From assembly GCA_041918175.1 (NCBI GenBank), contig JAYRWE010000039.1, positions 62,001 through 126,000 on the forward strand: a DNA stretch of 64,000 bases, read 5' to 3'. Source of the stretch: JABWAN01 sp041918175 (GTDB lineage Bacteria; Zhuqueibacterota; Zhuqueibacteria; Zhuqueibacterales; Zhuqueibacteraceae). Made by a program: the position numbers and the translations under genes. Shown here in pieces: positions 50,445 through 59,408 of this stretch (position 1 is its first letter; every line of letters starts with the position of its first letter). The notes under the pieces were generated by a model that was given only the letters and a program-made list of their open reading frames with translations, searched no databases and was not told where the DNA came from.

Positions 50445-51878
50445 CTAGACCTTCACCGTTTTCCATCCGCCTTTTTTGAACAGCCACAGTGTGAACAATC
50501 CCGCAGCGGTTTCGGAAATAAAGATCGCCCAAAACACGCCGGTGTAATTCATGCCGAGGGTTTTTGCCATTACGTAGGAAAGCGGAATTTGCATGAGCCA
50601 GAAAAAGACGAAATTGATCTTCGTCGGCGTGGCGGTGTCGCCGGCGCCGTTGAAGGCTTGCACCGCGACCATCCACCACGCGTACACAAAATAGGAATAC
50701 GAAACGATGGTGAGCCATTGGCTGCCGATGGCGATGACCTCGGCGTCATTGGTGAAAATGCGCATCAAGTTTTCGTCGAACAGAAAATAAAAAATCGAGA
50801 CGCCGATCAGAAACAGCATCGTCCAAAAGCCGGTAACCCAGACGGTGCGTTCCGCGCGCTCAGGCTTTTGTGCGCCGAGATTTTGTCCCACGAGTGTGGC
50901 AACGGCGTTCGACATGCCCCAGGCAGGCATGAGCGTGAACATCATAATGCGCAACGCGATCGTCGCGCCGGCAACGGCCTGGCTGCCAAACTCCGCGACG
51001 ATGCGCATCACGAAAAGCCATGAGGTCGTTCCCAAAAACATTTGGCCGATGCCGCCCCAACTCGTGTGAATGATGTTGGTCGCGCTCTCCCAATGAGGGC
51101 GAAGATGTGCGCGCAGCACACGAATGTGTTTGCCGCCGCGAAAGAGCACCCACAATTGCATGAGCACGCCCGCGCCGCGTCCGAGGTTGGTGGCGATGGC
51201 CGCGCCCGCAATGCCCAACTCGGGAAACGGGCCCCAGCCGAAAATCAATATCGGATCTAAAATAATGTTGATGCCGTTGGCAAACCACAGCACGCGCATG
51301 GCAATCGCGGCGTCGCCGGCGCCGCGAAAGATCGCGTTGATCACGAACAGCAGCATGATCACGGCGTTGCCGCCCAACATCCATTGCGTGTAACGATAGC
51401 CATGTTCGAGCGTCCACGCATCCGCGCCCATCAACGTGAGCAAATCTTTCGCAAAGAAAATTCCGGCGAGGGCAAAGGGCACCGAAGCGAGCACGGCAAT
51501 AAAGATCGCTTGCACCGCGGCGAGGCCCGCGGCTTCGCGCTCTTTCTCGCCGATGCGCCGCGCGACGATCGCGGTCACCGACATTGCCAGCCCCATGCCT
51601 ACGGAATACAACAGAAACATGAACGTTTCCGTCAAACCCACCGTGGCAACGGCCGAGGGCCCGAGGCTGCCGACGAAATAAATATCCACGATGGCAAACG
51701 TGGATTCCATAATCAATTCCAAAATCATCGGCACGGCGAGCAGAAAGATGGCTTTGCCGAGATTGATTTGCGTGTAATCCGCCTCCGTGCCGCGAATCGC
51801 GTTTTTTAATTCCTGCCAGATGGAAGTGGCGGAGGGCTGCGTTTGATTGGGTAATGCCAGCGTTGCTTCGTGATTCAT
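50445..51878 (-). CDS. MATE-family multidrug efflux transporter
   Basis: A 477-residue, twelve-helix Na+/H+-coupled exporter. FLLAVPMILELIMESTFAIV opens the first repeat and WGMSNAVATLVGQNLGAQKP the second; VGMGLAMSVTAIVARRIGEK is also characteristic. It expels cationic drugs or metabolites. No regulatory gene is adjacent. Confidence 0.94.
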   Translation of the reverse strand: MNHEATLALPNQTQPSATSIWQELKNAIRGTEADYTQINLGKAIFLLAVPMILELIMESTFAIVDIYFVGSLGPSAVATVGLTETFMFLLYSVGMGLAMSVTAIVARRIGEKEREAAGLAAVQAIFIAVLASVPFALAGIFFAKDLLTLMGADAWTLEHGYRYTQWMLGGNAVIMLLFVINAIFRGAGDAAIAMRVLWFANGINIILDPILIFGWGPFPELGIAGAAIATNLGRGAGVLMQLWVLFRGGKHIRVLRAHLRPHWESATNIIHTSWGGIGQMFLGTTSWLFVMRIVAEFGSQAVAGATIALRIMMFTLMPAWGMSNAVATLVGQNLGAQKPERAERTVWVTGFWTMLFLIGVSIFYFLFDENLMRIFTNDAEVIAIGSQWLTIVSYSYFVYAWWMVAVQAFNGAGDTATPTKINFVFFWLMQIPLSYVMAKTLGMNYTGVFWAIFISETAAGLFTLWLFKKGGWKTVKV

Positions 51879-51911
51879 TGTGTTTCCTTTTTTGCGTCGA
51901 TTAAAATTTCC

Positions 51912-52829
51912 TCACGCGCCCTCGTATGCCCTCTGCAATGCGGCGAGATCAAACTTTTTCATGGGCAGAAAAGCCTGGGTCAAGCGCGCGATTTGTTCTT
52001 TCGAGCCCAAACGTATCTTCTCTTCCATGTCGACCGGCGCAATTTGCCACGAGAGACCGAACTTGTCCTTGAGCCAGCCGCATTGTTCCGCATTGGGATC
52101 GGCGGAGAGTTTTTCCCAGTAGTAATCAATCTCTTTTTGATTATCACAAGAGACCATAAAAGAGATGGCTTCGTTGAAAGCGAACTTGTGCTCGTGCGCG
52201 CTGTCCATCGCCGCGAACCATTGGCCTTCGAGCATGAAGTCGGAAAACATGAAGGTTCCTTCTTTGTCCGGCTCCATGCCCGAAGGATAACGCGCGATGA
52301 GGCCGCGTTTGGTGTTGTTGAAAACCGAGAGATAAAAGTCGCTTGCCGCTTCTGCTTTGCCGCACACGGCTCCCACAAACAGCAGCGAGGGAACAATGAA
52401 AGGCCGCTCTTCGCCCTCGGGATTCGTGAGAATGAGTTGCCACGACAGCCCGTACTTATCCTGAATCCAGCCGTAGCGCTCGCTGAACGGATATTTGTCG
52501 AGCGGCATCAGTGCCGAGCCGCCTTGCGATAATTTTTCCCATGTTGCATCGAGATTCAACCGCGCATTCTTGTCTTTTGACGGATCAAAATTCAAGAAGA
52601 ATGACACCGACGGATTGAACTTGAACAGCGGCCCGGCGCTGATCGACATGAACGGCTGACCGGCAAGCTCGAACGACACGATATCGCAATCGCCCGAGGG
52701 CGTGTCGTGGAGCGTATTGATGTTCGTGATTTTGGAATGAGGCAGAATGGCGCAATAGAACTCCGCGGCTTCTTTGGCTTCTTTGTCGTACCAAAGATGC
52801 GGAACGATTTTGGATTTGATTGTTGCCAT
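51912..52829 (-). CDS. tandem PhnB/3-demethylubiquinone-methyltransferase-like VOC protein
   Basis: A 305-residue protein made of two VOC (PF06983-type) modules, about residues 1-145 and 150-285. The first has KIVPHLWYDKEAKEAAEFYC, LAGQPFMSISAGP and YGWIQDKYGLSWQLI. The second has GKAEAASDFYLSVFNNTKRG, LEGQWFAAMDSAHEH and CGWLKDKFGLSWQIAP. Each ends in the WxxDKxGxSWQ motif. The duplication within one gene is usual for one branch of this family. Enzymatic role unknown; not the ubiquinone methyltransferase itself. Confidence 0.88.
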   Translation of the reverse strand: MATIKSKIVPHLWYDKEAKEAAEFYCAILPHSKITNINTLHDTPSGDCDIVSFELAGQPFMSISAGPLFKFNPSVSFFLNFDPSKDKNARLNLDATWEKLSQGGSALMPLDKYPFSERYGWIQDKYGLSWQLILTNPEGEERPFIVPSLLFVGAVCGKAEAASDFYLSVFNNTKRGLIARYPSGMEPDKEGTFMFSDFMLEGQWFAAMDSAHEHKFAFNEAISFMVSCDNQKEIDYYWEKLSADPNAEQCGWLKDKFGLSWQIAPVDMEEKIRLGSKEQIARLTQAFLPMKKFDLAALQRAYEGA

Positions 52830-52888
52830 GAGACTGTTCCTCAGTTTTGAATGTTGTCAATCGTTGGGTTGAATAGAGATGGCCTCAT

Positions 52889-53335
52889 CTATTCTTGAAT
52901 CTCGGCCTCAACGAGTTTAGCCAACAACGTGAGCGATTCTTGCCAACCGAGATAACATGCCTCCGGCGGAATGACCTCGGGCACGCCTTCCTGGACGGCG
53001 TGCAATTCCGTTCCGCAGGACACTTGCTTCAAAGTTATCGTCGTGATCATTTCTCCGGGCAAGTTCGGATCGTCGAATACATCCGTGTAGCGTATGCGCT
53101 CGTGCGGCGTCAATTCAAGATAGGTTCCGCCGAAAGAGTGGCTCTTGTTGTTGGTGAAATTTGTGAACGACATCTTGAAGGCGCCGCCGACTTTCGCCTC
53201 CATGTGATGCACCTTGGCCGTGAATCCGTTCGGTGGAAGCCATTTGACCATTGCGTCCGCGTCCAGGAACGCGCGATAAACTCGCTCTGCCGGCGCGCGA
53301 AGCACACGATGCAGGCGAATGGTATTGGTTGGCAT
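52889..53335 (-). CDS. SRPBCC-family (AHSA1-like) protein
   Basis: A 148-residue START-fold protein with AAAGGAG upstream of ATG 53335. It begins RLHRVLRAPAERVYRAFLDA and continues MVKWLPPNGFTAKVHHMEAK and VGGAFKMSF, a typical AHSA1/activator-like pattern. The Trp-x-x-SL-x-x-LAKLVEAEI ending forms the long C-terminal helix. It follows the PhnB-like gene's promoter region and precedes a family B repeat. Ligand unknown. Confidence 0.87.
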   Translation of the reverse strand: MPTNTIRLHRVLRAPAERVYRAFLDADAMVKWLPPNGFTAKVHHMEAKVGGAFKMSFTNFTNNKSHSFGGTYLELTPHERIRYTDVFDDPNLPGEMITTITLKQVSCGTELHAVQEGVPEVIPPEACYLGWQESLTLLAKLVEAEIQE

Positions 53336-53390
53336 GATTCTCCTTTCGATGGTTAATGTGAGTGAATCAACACGAGTCTAAATCTGTGCT

Positions 53391-53504
53391 GCGAAAGCAA
53401 AACTTTTCCGCCGAACGACGCCGAAGTCACCGAGATTCGCCGAAAGAGTTTTTATTCGGCGACACTCGGTGACTTCGGTGAAATTCGGAGGAGAGCTTTT
53501 CTTG
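53391..53504. repeat. family B palindromic repeat (copy B3)
   Basis: Double palindrome with CCGAAGTCACCGAGATTCGCC and GACACTCGGTGACTTCGG, then GAGAGCTTTTCTTG, upstream of the SRPBCC gene. Outer flanks are less conserved than in B1/B2. Confidence 0.75.
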
Positions 53505-53518
53505 TGGGCTTGCTTTGG

Positions 53519-53740
53519 TCAAATGACGCCGCGAATGATTAACCTTCTAACCGAAGCCGCAGCTCTCGGCAAAGCGTTGTGCATGCGAATGAGCGAATAC
53601 TGCAAACTCGACGCAACCACCGCATCGCGCAGCGGCCAGAGGCTCGGCACGAAACGCAGTTCGACGCCGCGCTTCAGCAACTCGGCGATGGGGTCGTCAA
53701 AGATTTCGATACGAGCGGGCACAACGGACACGCGGCTCAC
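53519..53740 (-). CDS. small hypothetical protein coupled to alkC
   Basis: A 73-codon frame whose GTG start overlaps the alkC stop (GTGA), a common coupling arrangement. The product contains VSVVPARIEIFDDPIAELL, KRGVELRFVPSLWPLRDAV and SSLQYSLIRMHNALP; it is not low-complexity and looks protein-like. I cannot name the family. It could be a real small gene or the end fragment of a larger one. Confidence 0.4.
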   Translation of the reverse strand: MSRVSVVPARIEIFDDPIAELLKRGVELRFVPSLWPLRDAVVASSLQYSLIRMHNALPRAAASVRRLIIRGVI

Positions 53741-54879
53741 AAAATAACCGGCGCACTCGTCAATACAAACGCCTTCTTGGCCAATTTTTTTCCGTTGACT
53801 TGAATTTCGATCTCATGTTTGCCGGGATACAGCGTGCGCGTCGTCATGCGTTCGCGCAGCATGTGGCGTTTCGAAACGGGAACGGGCTGATTTTTCGCGA
53901 GCGCGAGCTTGGCGAGTTTAAAAACTTTTTTGCTGTTCAGCTTTCCCGCCTTGTTTTGGAAATAGAGAATGTAGTCAATGATCACGTTCGCCTCTTCGCG
54001 GGAGGTGAGCGTAAATGAAAATTCCAGCGCCGTGTTCATTTTGACTTCTTCCGGCGCGCGAAACTTTGACACACTAACTTGCGGCGCGTGAGAAAATCCG
54101 AGCATGCGCATGGCTTTCGGGTTGCCTTGCTTGACGAGCGTGCGGAGCGCATGGCGGATGAGGTAATCCATTTCTTCCGGATTTTGTTGATGAGATTTCT
54201 TCCATCTGGCGAGCGTGTTCAGCGCCAACTCGGGATCAATTTTTGAAATATCGTTGATATGATTCGCGACCGAGCGCGTGACAAACCGCGTTCGATCAAA
54301 AAATAAGTTGTCGAGTATCGGCAACGGAGCCGTTATCGGAATATTGATTTTCTGCGACCACGGAAGTTTCAGGCGCGTGCCTTCGCTGGCAAGCCTGCGC
54401 ACGTGATAGTGGGAAGCTTTGCTCCACTTTAAGAGCGCCTGCAGCGTCTCTTTTGGAAACGCATTGAGGAAATATCGAATCGCATCTTCCGCAGAGAAGC
54501 GTTGGGTTATTTCATGCAGCGCCGCGAGCGAGAATTGCAGATGTTTTTCCGTGCAGCCGTAGCGCGCGACGTATTCGTTATACGGAGCATAGATGAAATC
54601 TCCGAAATCGCCATCGGAAAGATCCGGATTGTTCGGCGGCGGGAGCGCGCGAAGCATGAGGCGCACCGCCTGCTCGTAATCCTCCGGCAGGAATTGTCTG
54701 AGGCGCTCCGCGATCCACGAAATCCGCGCCTTCAATTCCAGCTCGGGAAATTTCGCAACCACCTCGCGCACAAACTCGTCCGTGTTGAATGACGAATACA
54801 CGCGCTGGATTTCTCCGGCGATCTGCTCGACTTTTGCTTGGTTGAACAGAAGGTCTTTGAGGAGCACTTTTTCTGTCAT
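53737..54879 (-). CDS. alkC: AlkC-type DNA alkylation repair protein with C-terminal Ig-like domain
   Basis: A 380-residue protein from ATG 54879. Residues 1-~250 form the HEAT-like repeat domain of AlkC glycosylases (KVLLKDLLFNQAKVEQIAGE, HYHVRRLASEGTRLKLPWS, FDRTRFVTRSVANHINDISK, YLIRHALRTLVKQGNPKAM). AlkC removes N3-methylated purines without flipping the base. Residues ~270-375 add a beta-rich domain (ISAP-like: NTALEFSFTLTSREEANVII, KHEIEIQVNGKKLAKKAF), a known AlkC subgroup architecture. A nearly identical copy of part of the C-terminal domain lies at 62570-62787. Confidence 0.85.
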   Translation of the reverse strand: MTEKVLLKDLLFNQAKVEQIAGEIQRVYSSFNTDEFVREVVAKFPELELKARISWIAERLRQFLPEDYEQAVRLMLRALPPPNNPDLSDGDFGDFIYAPYNEYVARYGCTEKHLQFSLAALHEITQRFSAEDAIRYFLNAFPKETLQALLKWSKASHYHVRRLASEGTRLKLPWSQKINIPITAPLPILDNLFFDRTRFVTRSVANHINDISKIDPELALNTLARWKKSHQQNPEEMDYLIRHALRTLVKQGNPKAMRMLGFSHAPQVSVSKFRAPEEVKMNTALEFSFTLTSREEANVIIDYILYFQNKAGKLNSKKVFKLAKLALAKNQPVPVSKRHMLRERMTTRTLYPGKHEIEIQVNGKKLAKKAFVLTSAPVIL

Positions 54880-54900
54880 AGATTTAAGCAATTCGTACTA

Positions 54901-55033
54901 AGAAGTTTGATCGTTGCGAAAAAAGAAAAATCTTTTCCGCCGAGCGACACCGAAGCCACCGCGTTTCACCGGAAAAAGCTTTTCTTCGGCGACACTCGCT
55001 GACTTCGGTGAATTTCAGCGGATGAGTTTTTAG
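54901..55033. repeat. family B palindromic repeat (copy B4)
   Basis: Contains AGAAGTTTGATCGTTGC (reverse complement of the outer flank of B2), then the double palindrome CCGAAGCCACCGCG ... CGCTGACTTCGG around AAAAGCTTTTC, to GATGAGTTTTT. It lies between the DUF4256 stop and the alkC start. Confidence 0.78.
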
Positions 55034-55051
55034 CGTGACTGAAAATCCGCG

Positions 55052-55615
55052 CTAGACTCGCAGCGAACTGCGGAAGCCCCTCGCGGCATAGTAAGATTCC
55101 GCGCCGTTGTGATACACGAAGACATGCTCATAGCGGCGATCACAAAAGAGCGCACCGCCGAGTTTTCGAATCGCAGCAGGGGTTTTTATCCAACTCGAAG
55201 TTTTCGTGTCGAACTCGCCAAGCTGCTGCAGTTCGCGATATTGTTCTTCGGTTAAAAGCTCAATGCCCATGTCAGCCGCCATGCCCATCGCGCTCGCTTT
55301 CGGCTTGTGTTCTTTTCTCGACTCCAGCGCTTCGCGGTCGTAGCACACGCTTCTGCGGTCTTTGGGACTTTCCGCGGCGCAATCATAAAAAATGAATTCG
55401 CCCGTCTTTTTATCATGACCCACAACATCCGGCTCGCCGCCGGTTCTTTCCATTTCATGGAGGGACCACAGTTTCTCCGCATTCGCTTCCAGTCGGGCTT
55501 GCACTTTCGCCCATTCAAGTCCTTTATGGCGGTTCATGTTTTTTTCAAAACGCGCTTGCAACGCGCTGAGTAGTTCCTCGCGTTGTTTGGCTTTCAGGTC
55601 TTTTGGTTTTGGCAT
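55052..55615 (-). CDS. DUF4256-family protein
   Basis: A 187-residue cytosolic protein. It matches DUF4256 over its length: ELLSALQARFEKNMNRHKGL, WSLHEMERTGGEPDVVGHD, TGEFIFYDCAAESPKDRRSV and MGIELLTEEQYRELQQLGEF, ending in YHNGAESYYAARGFR. No function is established for the family. It lies downstream of alkC, and a fragment of it reappears in the degraded copy at 62.8-62.9 kb. Confidence 0.88.
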   Translation of the reverse strand: MPKPKDLKAKQREELLSALQARFEKNMNRHKGLEWAKVQARLEANAEKLWSLHEMERTGGEPDVVGHDKKTGEFIFYDCAAESPKDRRSVCYDREALESRKEHKPKASAMGMAADMGIELLTEEQYRELQQLGEFDTKTSSWIKTPAAIRKLGGALFCDRRYEHVFVYHNGAESYYAARGFRSSLRV

Positions 55616-55636
55616 TTCAGTTTTTGCCTTTCGGTT

Positions 55637-56026
55637 TCATTTCAAACGCACCAGCTTGCCTTTGCGACGCACGATGTTTTTATAGTCCCACTGAATGTCG
55701 CGCGCTTTTTTGAGCCAACGTTTGAGCGCCATGAGCTTGATTTGGCTCGCGTCTGTATATCGCGCCTCTGCGGCTTTGAAACTGCCTTCGTTCTGCAATT
55801 CTTTCTCTTCAAACGATTGGCCGCTCCAAAAGAGCAAGCGCACGCATGATTTCAACTTGCTATAACCGACAACCGGATTGCCCTCCAAAAACCAAACGGG
55901 ATGAGCATGCCATATTTTATTTTCCGCCTCCGGCAGAATTTGGTCGATGGTTTCGGCAAGCAACTCGCAAATCTTTCGATCCGCCGCAACCAGTGACTTG
56001 TTGTATTGAATGGTGTCGGGGTGCAT
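55637..56026 (-). CDS. DUF1801-family protein
   Basis: A 129-residue protein with the DUF1801 fold: QYNKSLVAADRKICELLAET, LPEAENKIWHAHPVWFLEGN, VVGYSKLKSCVRLLFWSGQS and a Lys/Arg-rich tail. It is diverged from the copy at 49275 and closer to the branch that acts on unknown small ligands. It ends 21 bp before the DUF4256 start, so the pair may be co-transcribed. Confidence 0.85.
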   Translation of the reverse strand: MHPDTIQYNKSLVAADRKICELLAETIDQILPEAENKIWHAHPVWFLEGNPVVGYSKLKSCVRLLFWSGQSFEEKELQNEGSFKAAEARYTDASQIKLMALKRWLKKARDIQWDYKNIVRRKGKLVRLK

Positions 56027-56102
56027 TGAAGCTCCTTTGATTGATCAAGCCGCTTTTTTTAATGTATTGCATCATCTTTGAACTCCACTCCGAATCATAC
56101 GC

Positions 56103-56489
56103 TCACTGACCCGCGGGTGGTTGCCACAGCTCGAGCTTGTTGCCCTCCGGATCAATGACCCAGCCGAACTTGCCGAACTCCGACTCCTCGACCTTATCAA
56201 CGACGTTACAACCTTCGTTGCGCAGAGCCGCAAGCACAGCATGCAGATCGGCGACGCGATAGTTGACCATGAAAGACGCTTGACTCGGCTCAAAGTAATT
56301 CGTGTTGGCCTTGAACGGACTCCACACGGTGGTGCCGACGCCGGTCGGGTTGTCGGGAGATGCCCAGCGAAACGCGGCGCCGCCCCAGTCTTCGATGTTG
56401 ACGCCCAAGTGATCTCGATACCATTCGGCAAGAGCCTTGGGGTCTTTTGATTTGAAGAAGATGCCGCCAATGCCGGTCACTCGTTTCAT
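56103..56489 (-). CDS. VOC-family protein
   Basis: A 128-residue glyoxalase-fold protein with AGAAAGGAATT upstream of ATG 56489. Motifs: TGIGGIFFKSKDPKALAEWY, RDHLGVNIEDWGG, ASFMVNYRVADLHAVLAAL and the terminal GWVIDPEGNKLELWQPP. The last motif supplies the metal-ligand Glu of many VOC enzymes. Specific activity unknown. Confidence 0.9.
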   Translation of the reverse strand: MKRVTGIGGIFFKSKDPKALAEWYRDHLGVNIEDWGGAAFRWASPDNPTGVGTTVWSPFKANTNYFEPSQASFMVNYRVADLHAVLAALRNEGCNVVDKVEESEFGKFGWVIDPEGNKLELWQPPAGQ

Positions 56490-56573
56490 ATTTAATTCCT
56501 TTCTGATGATTATTTATTGAAAGCAGAGGTTAGCGTGGTTCGAGCCAAATCCTGTTTATTGCAGTGCAACGAA

Positions 56574-56930
56574 TCATTGCCGCAGAATCTTCTCCATCGT
56601 TTTTCCTTTGGCAAGTTCATCAATGAGCTTGTCCAAATAGCGAATCTTTTGCATCAGCGGATCTTCGATTTCTTCGACGCGCACACCACACACGACGCCC
56701 TTGATGAGCGCGCTATTCGGATGCATGCGTGGCGCTTGAGCAAAAAAAGTCTCAAGATCGTTTTCCTGTTCGATTTGCTGTCGTAATCCCGCTTGGTCAT
56801 AGCCCGTCAACCAGCAAATGATTTGATCAACTTCTTCCTTCGTGCGATTTTTGCGTTCCGCTTTTTGAATGTACAGCGGATAAACACTCGCAAATTTAAT
56901 GGCAAAAACGCGATGCTTCGTCATTGTCAT
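56574..56930 (-). CDS. DUF2200-family protein
   Basis: A 118-residue protein matching DUF2200: HRVFAIKFASVYPLYIQKAE, TKEEVDQIICWLTGYDQAGL, MHPNSALIKGVVCGVRVEEI and DPLMQKIRYLDKLIDELAKG. Family function is unknown; it is often carried in mobile or cassette contexts. There are two possible starts (56930 and 56924). Confidence 0.88.
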   Translation of the reverse strand: MTMTKHRVFAIKFASVYPLYIQKAERKNRTKEEVDQIICWLTGYDQAGLRQQIEQENDLETFFAQAPRMHPNSALIKGVVCGVRVEEIEDPLMQKIRYLDKLIDELAKGKTMEKILRQ

Positions 56931-57090
56931 TCTTCCAGTGGAGCAGGTTCAATGCACGTGTTGTTTGCAGCGCGCTGATGCCGCGCTTCATGGGCGACCG
57001 CGCAGTCGTTCGTCAATCGAGTCGGGCTGCTCGCTGCCAGCATAAATGAAATTCGTGGCGCCGGCGCAGCAACCGCATGCAAGCGCAAAG

Positions 57091-57522
57091 TTAGGCGCGA
57101 CCATGCTGTCCAAAGCGCCGCTTCACCTCTGCGACCGAATTAGTCACAAGCTTCTCGAGCACCGAGTAATCAAGGTCGGATAGTCGCTTGAAATACAGAC
57201 AAACTTTTCCCATCTTGTGTTTGCCCAACTTGGACAACAATAACTTCTGTTCTTCCCCTTCTACTAGCAGGTAGATCACAAGCTCTCGACCTCGGATGGC
57301 AAAGCCCGCCAATGGAGCTTCACCTGTCCGTCCACTGTCGTAGATGTAGCGATAGGAACCATAGCCAACAATGCTAGGCCCCCACATTTTCGGGGATTGC
57401 CGAGTGACTTTCTTGAGCAAAGTCATGAGTTGTCGGCAGTCGGCATGTTGTTGCTCACTAGCTCTTGATGCGATGTAGTCATCCACGCTAGCGTTCGTGG
57501 GCTTTGTTTTGTTCTCAGTCAT
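57091..57522 (-). CDS. DUF1801 protein in an integron-like cassette
   Basis: A 143-residue DUF1801 protein (SVDDYIASRASEQQHADCRQ, PKMWGPSIVGYGSYRYIYDS, LSKLGKHKMGKVCLYFKRLS). DUF1801 genes of this type are frequent in chromosomal integron cassette arrays. Its TAA stop is embedded in GTTAGGC (plus strand 57090-57096), the core of an attC end. Its leader begins right after the attC site at 57558-57613. No second half of the downstream attC is clearly recognisable. Confidence 0.87.
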   Translation of the reverse strand: MTENKTKPTNASVDDYIASRASEQQHADCRQLMTLLKKVTRQSPKMWGPSIVGYGSYRYIYDSGRTGEAPLAGFAIRGRELVIYLLVEGEEQKLLLSKLGKHKMGKVCLYFKRLSDLDYSVLEKLVTNSVAEVKRRFGQHGRA

Positions 57523-57557
57523 GAGGGGATCCGTAATTGTGTGATTTGTGGTGCTCC

Positions 57558-57613
57558 GCCTAACTTTCGGCTTTTCCGGCGTTGCAGTGTCCGCGAGCAA
57601 GCCGAGGTTAGGC
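57558..57613 (-). other. integron attC recombination site
   Basis: A 56-bp site with R-box pair GCCTAAC (57558-57564) and GTTAGGC (57607-57613), and inner L-boxes TTTCGGCTT and AAGCCGAG that pair with one unpaired base. This matches the folded single-strand attC substrate of integron integrases. It lies between the RibD-like gene and the DUF1801 gene on the minus strand, as expected between two cassettes. Confidence 0.82.
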
Positions 57614-57662
57614 CACGCCATTGTCAGACGATTGCGACCTGCCCTGGCCCTGCGGAGAAGGC

Positions 57663-58211
<549 letters not shown>

Positions 58212-58228
58212 TACGTGCTCCTGAAAGC

Positions 58229-58248
58229 GCCTAACGATGCGGTTAGGT
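58229..58248 (-). other. collapsed attC-like site
   Basis: GCCTAAC (58229-58235) and GTTAGGT (58242-58248) are separated by only 6 bp, so both outer R-boxes remain but the L-boxes and loop are missing. It marks the boundary between the membrane-protein cassette and the RibD-like cassette, and looks like a site deleted between its arms. Confidence 0.6.
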
Positions 58249-58650
58249 GGCAGCAGTGTCATTCTGGGCTGCGCCCTTGAACGAAAGCCAGATTACCCAC
58301 GCACCTAAAAGGATGTCTACGCCAGCACAGAATGGCGGCCACCAGGCAGGAACGCCACTATTGGAAATGAATAAGGGTCGCAAGAAATCAAAGACGCCAT
58401 GCAGAAGAATGCCGGTGCCTACTAGCACGGGCAACATTATCCCTCCTGCTATAGCTGCGATGGAGAATACTGAGGCCACCACAATTTCCTCCACAATGCC
58501 CTCGCCGGACATAAATGCAAATAAGACATAGTAGGTGGCTATAACGATCAAGATGGTGGGATAAAAACTTCGATCTTGATCGGAGCGAGTGATTCTTGCA
58601 CCAATGGCAAGAACGATGGCTAGACCTGCACCAATCAACAATGGGAGCAA
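58243..58650 (-). CDS. small integral membrane protein in a cassette
   Basis: A 135-residue, four-helix membrane protein of unrecognised family (IGAGLAIVLAIGARI, FYPTILIVIATYYVLFAF, VFSIAAIAGGIMLPVLVGTG, FCAGVDILLGAWVIWLSF). It starts at TTG 58650 after a strong AGGAGGTG site; the stop TAA lies within the GTTAGGT box of the collapsed attC. GILLHGVFDFLRP has a His-x5-R pattern, but no enzymatic motif can be claimed. No attC half-site is clearly seen upstream, although an ATTAGGT lies at 58666-58672. Confidence 0.75.
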   Translation of the reverse strand: MLPLLIGAGLAIVLAIGARITRSDQDRSFYPTILIVIATYYVLFAFMSGEGIVEEIVVASVFSIAAIAGGIMLPVLVGTGILLHGVFDFLRPLFISNSGVPAWWPPFCAGVDILLGAWVIWLSFKGAAQNDTAAT

Positions 58651-58696
58651 ATTACACCTCCTGACACCTAATAATGATTATTCGACTGGACGAAAA

Positions 58697-58863
58697 CTAT
58701 TTCAAACTCTCCGCCAGCTTGTCGAGACACTGGCTCAAGCCTTGTTCGGACATTTTGCGCATTTGACCGAGCGTCCAGCCGTACTCGATCGCGGTGAGTT
58801 CCGTTTTATCTCCGATGCGCTTGAAAGCAAGAATGGAGGGAATCGCTTCCGGAAAATCCGCGG
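58697..58863 (-). pseudogene. 3' remnant of an SRPBCC gene
   Basis: One frame reads PADFPEAIPSILAFKRIGDK then TELTAIEYGWTLGQMRKMSE and QGLSQCLDKLAESLK before a TAG. This is the C-terminal third of an AHSA1-like SRPBCC protein. There is no start; the upstream part is replaced by the end of the TfoX_N gene in another frame. Confidence 0.7.
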
Positions 58864-59246
58864 GCAGACCATTGGGCGAGAGCGTTCGTGTTGCTCATTT
58901 TTTCTTCTTTACTTTTCGGCGAAGCTTTCGCTCTTTGATTGAAATCGAGCGCCAATTCAACCCAGTAATCGAAATCTTTTTTAGTTTCCATACCTGCTGC
59001 GCTGACATAGACATAGCCTTTATACTGCCGCCCTTTCATCTCCATTGTCCGGCAACCTTTTTTCGCGAGCGCCTTTTCGTGCAACTCCGGATCGATACGA
59101 ACCATCATTTCATCGTTGCCGGCGCTCAGACACATCTTGCCGTTTACCATAAACGTGACGCCACGAAACATTTTTTTCTCTTTCACCTCGGGCAAGTGGG
59201 CAAGCGCTTCACGAATACGATAGATCAGCTTTTCATTATCGGCCAT
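58806..59246 (-). CDS. TfoX N-terminal-domain protein with acquired tail
   Basis: A 146-residue protein from ATG 59246, preceded by GGAGGC. Residues 1-~105 match TfoX_N: YRIREALAHLPEVKEKKMFR, GVTFMVNGKMCLSAGNDEMM, VRIDPELHEKALAKKGC and RQYKGYVYVSAAGMETKKDF. Stand-alone TfoX_N proteins of this size are cytosolic and uncharacterised. The last ~30 residues (from Met117) come from an alternative frame over the SRPBCC remnant, so the natural stop was probably lost by the deletion that fused the two genes. Confidence 0.82.
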   Translation of the reverse strand: MADNEKLIYRIREALAHLPEVKEKKMFRGVTFMVNGKMCLSAGNDEMMVRIDPELHEKALAKKGCRTMEMKGRQYKGYVYVSAAGMETKKDFDYWVELALDFNQRAKASPKSKEEKMSNTNALAQWSARGFSGSDSLHSCFQAHRR

Positions 59247-59408
59247 CGGAGCCTCCACGGGAATACCAGTTAAATGAAATATCCATATCATGGTCATGCC
59301 CGTGTGCCTTCATCTGGCATCCACGAGCTTTCAAAATTTGATTGCCAGCCTAAAACACGCGGGAATGACGGTGCGAGTGAAATGAGAAAATTATTCCATC
59401 GGTGATCT

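Noticed and set aside
56935..57096. Full attC site downstream of the DUF1801 cassette
   Set aside because: One R-box (GTTAGGC) is clear, but no matching GCCTAAC-type partner is present within 140 bp, so only a half-site can be supported.
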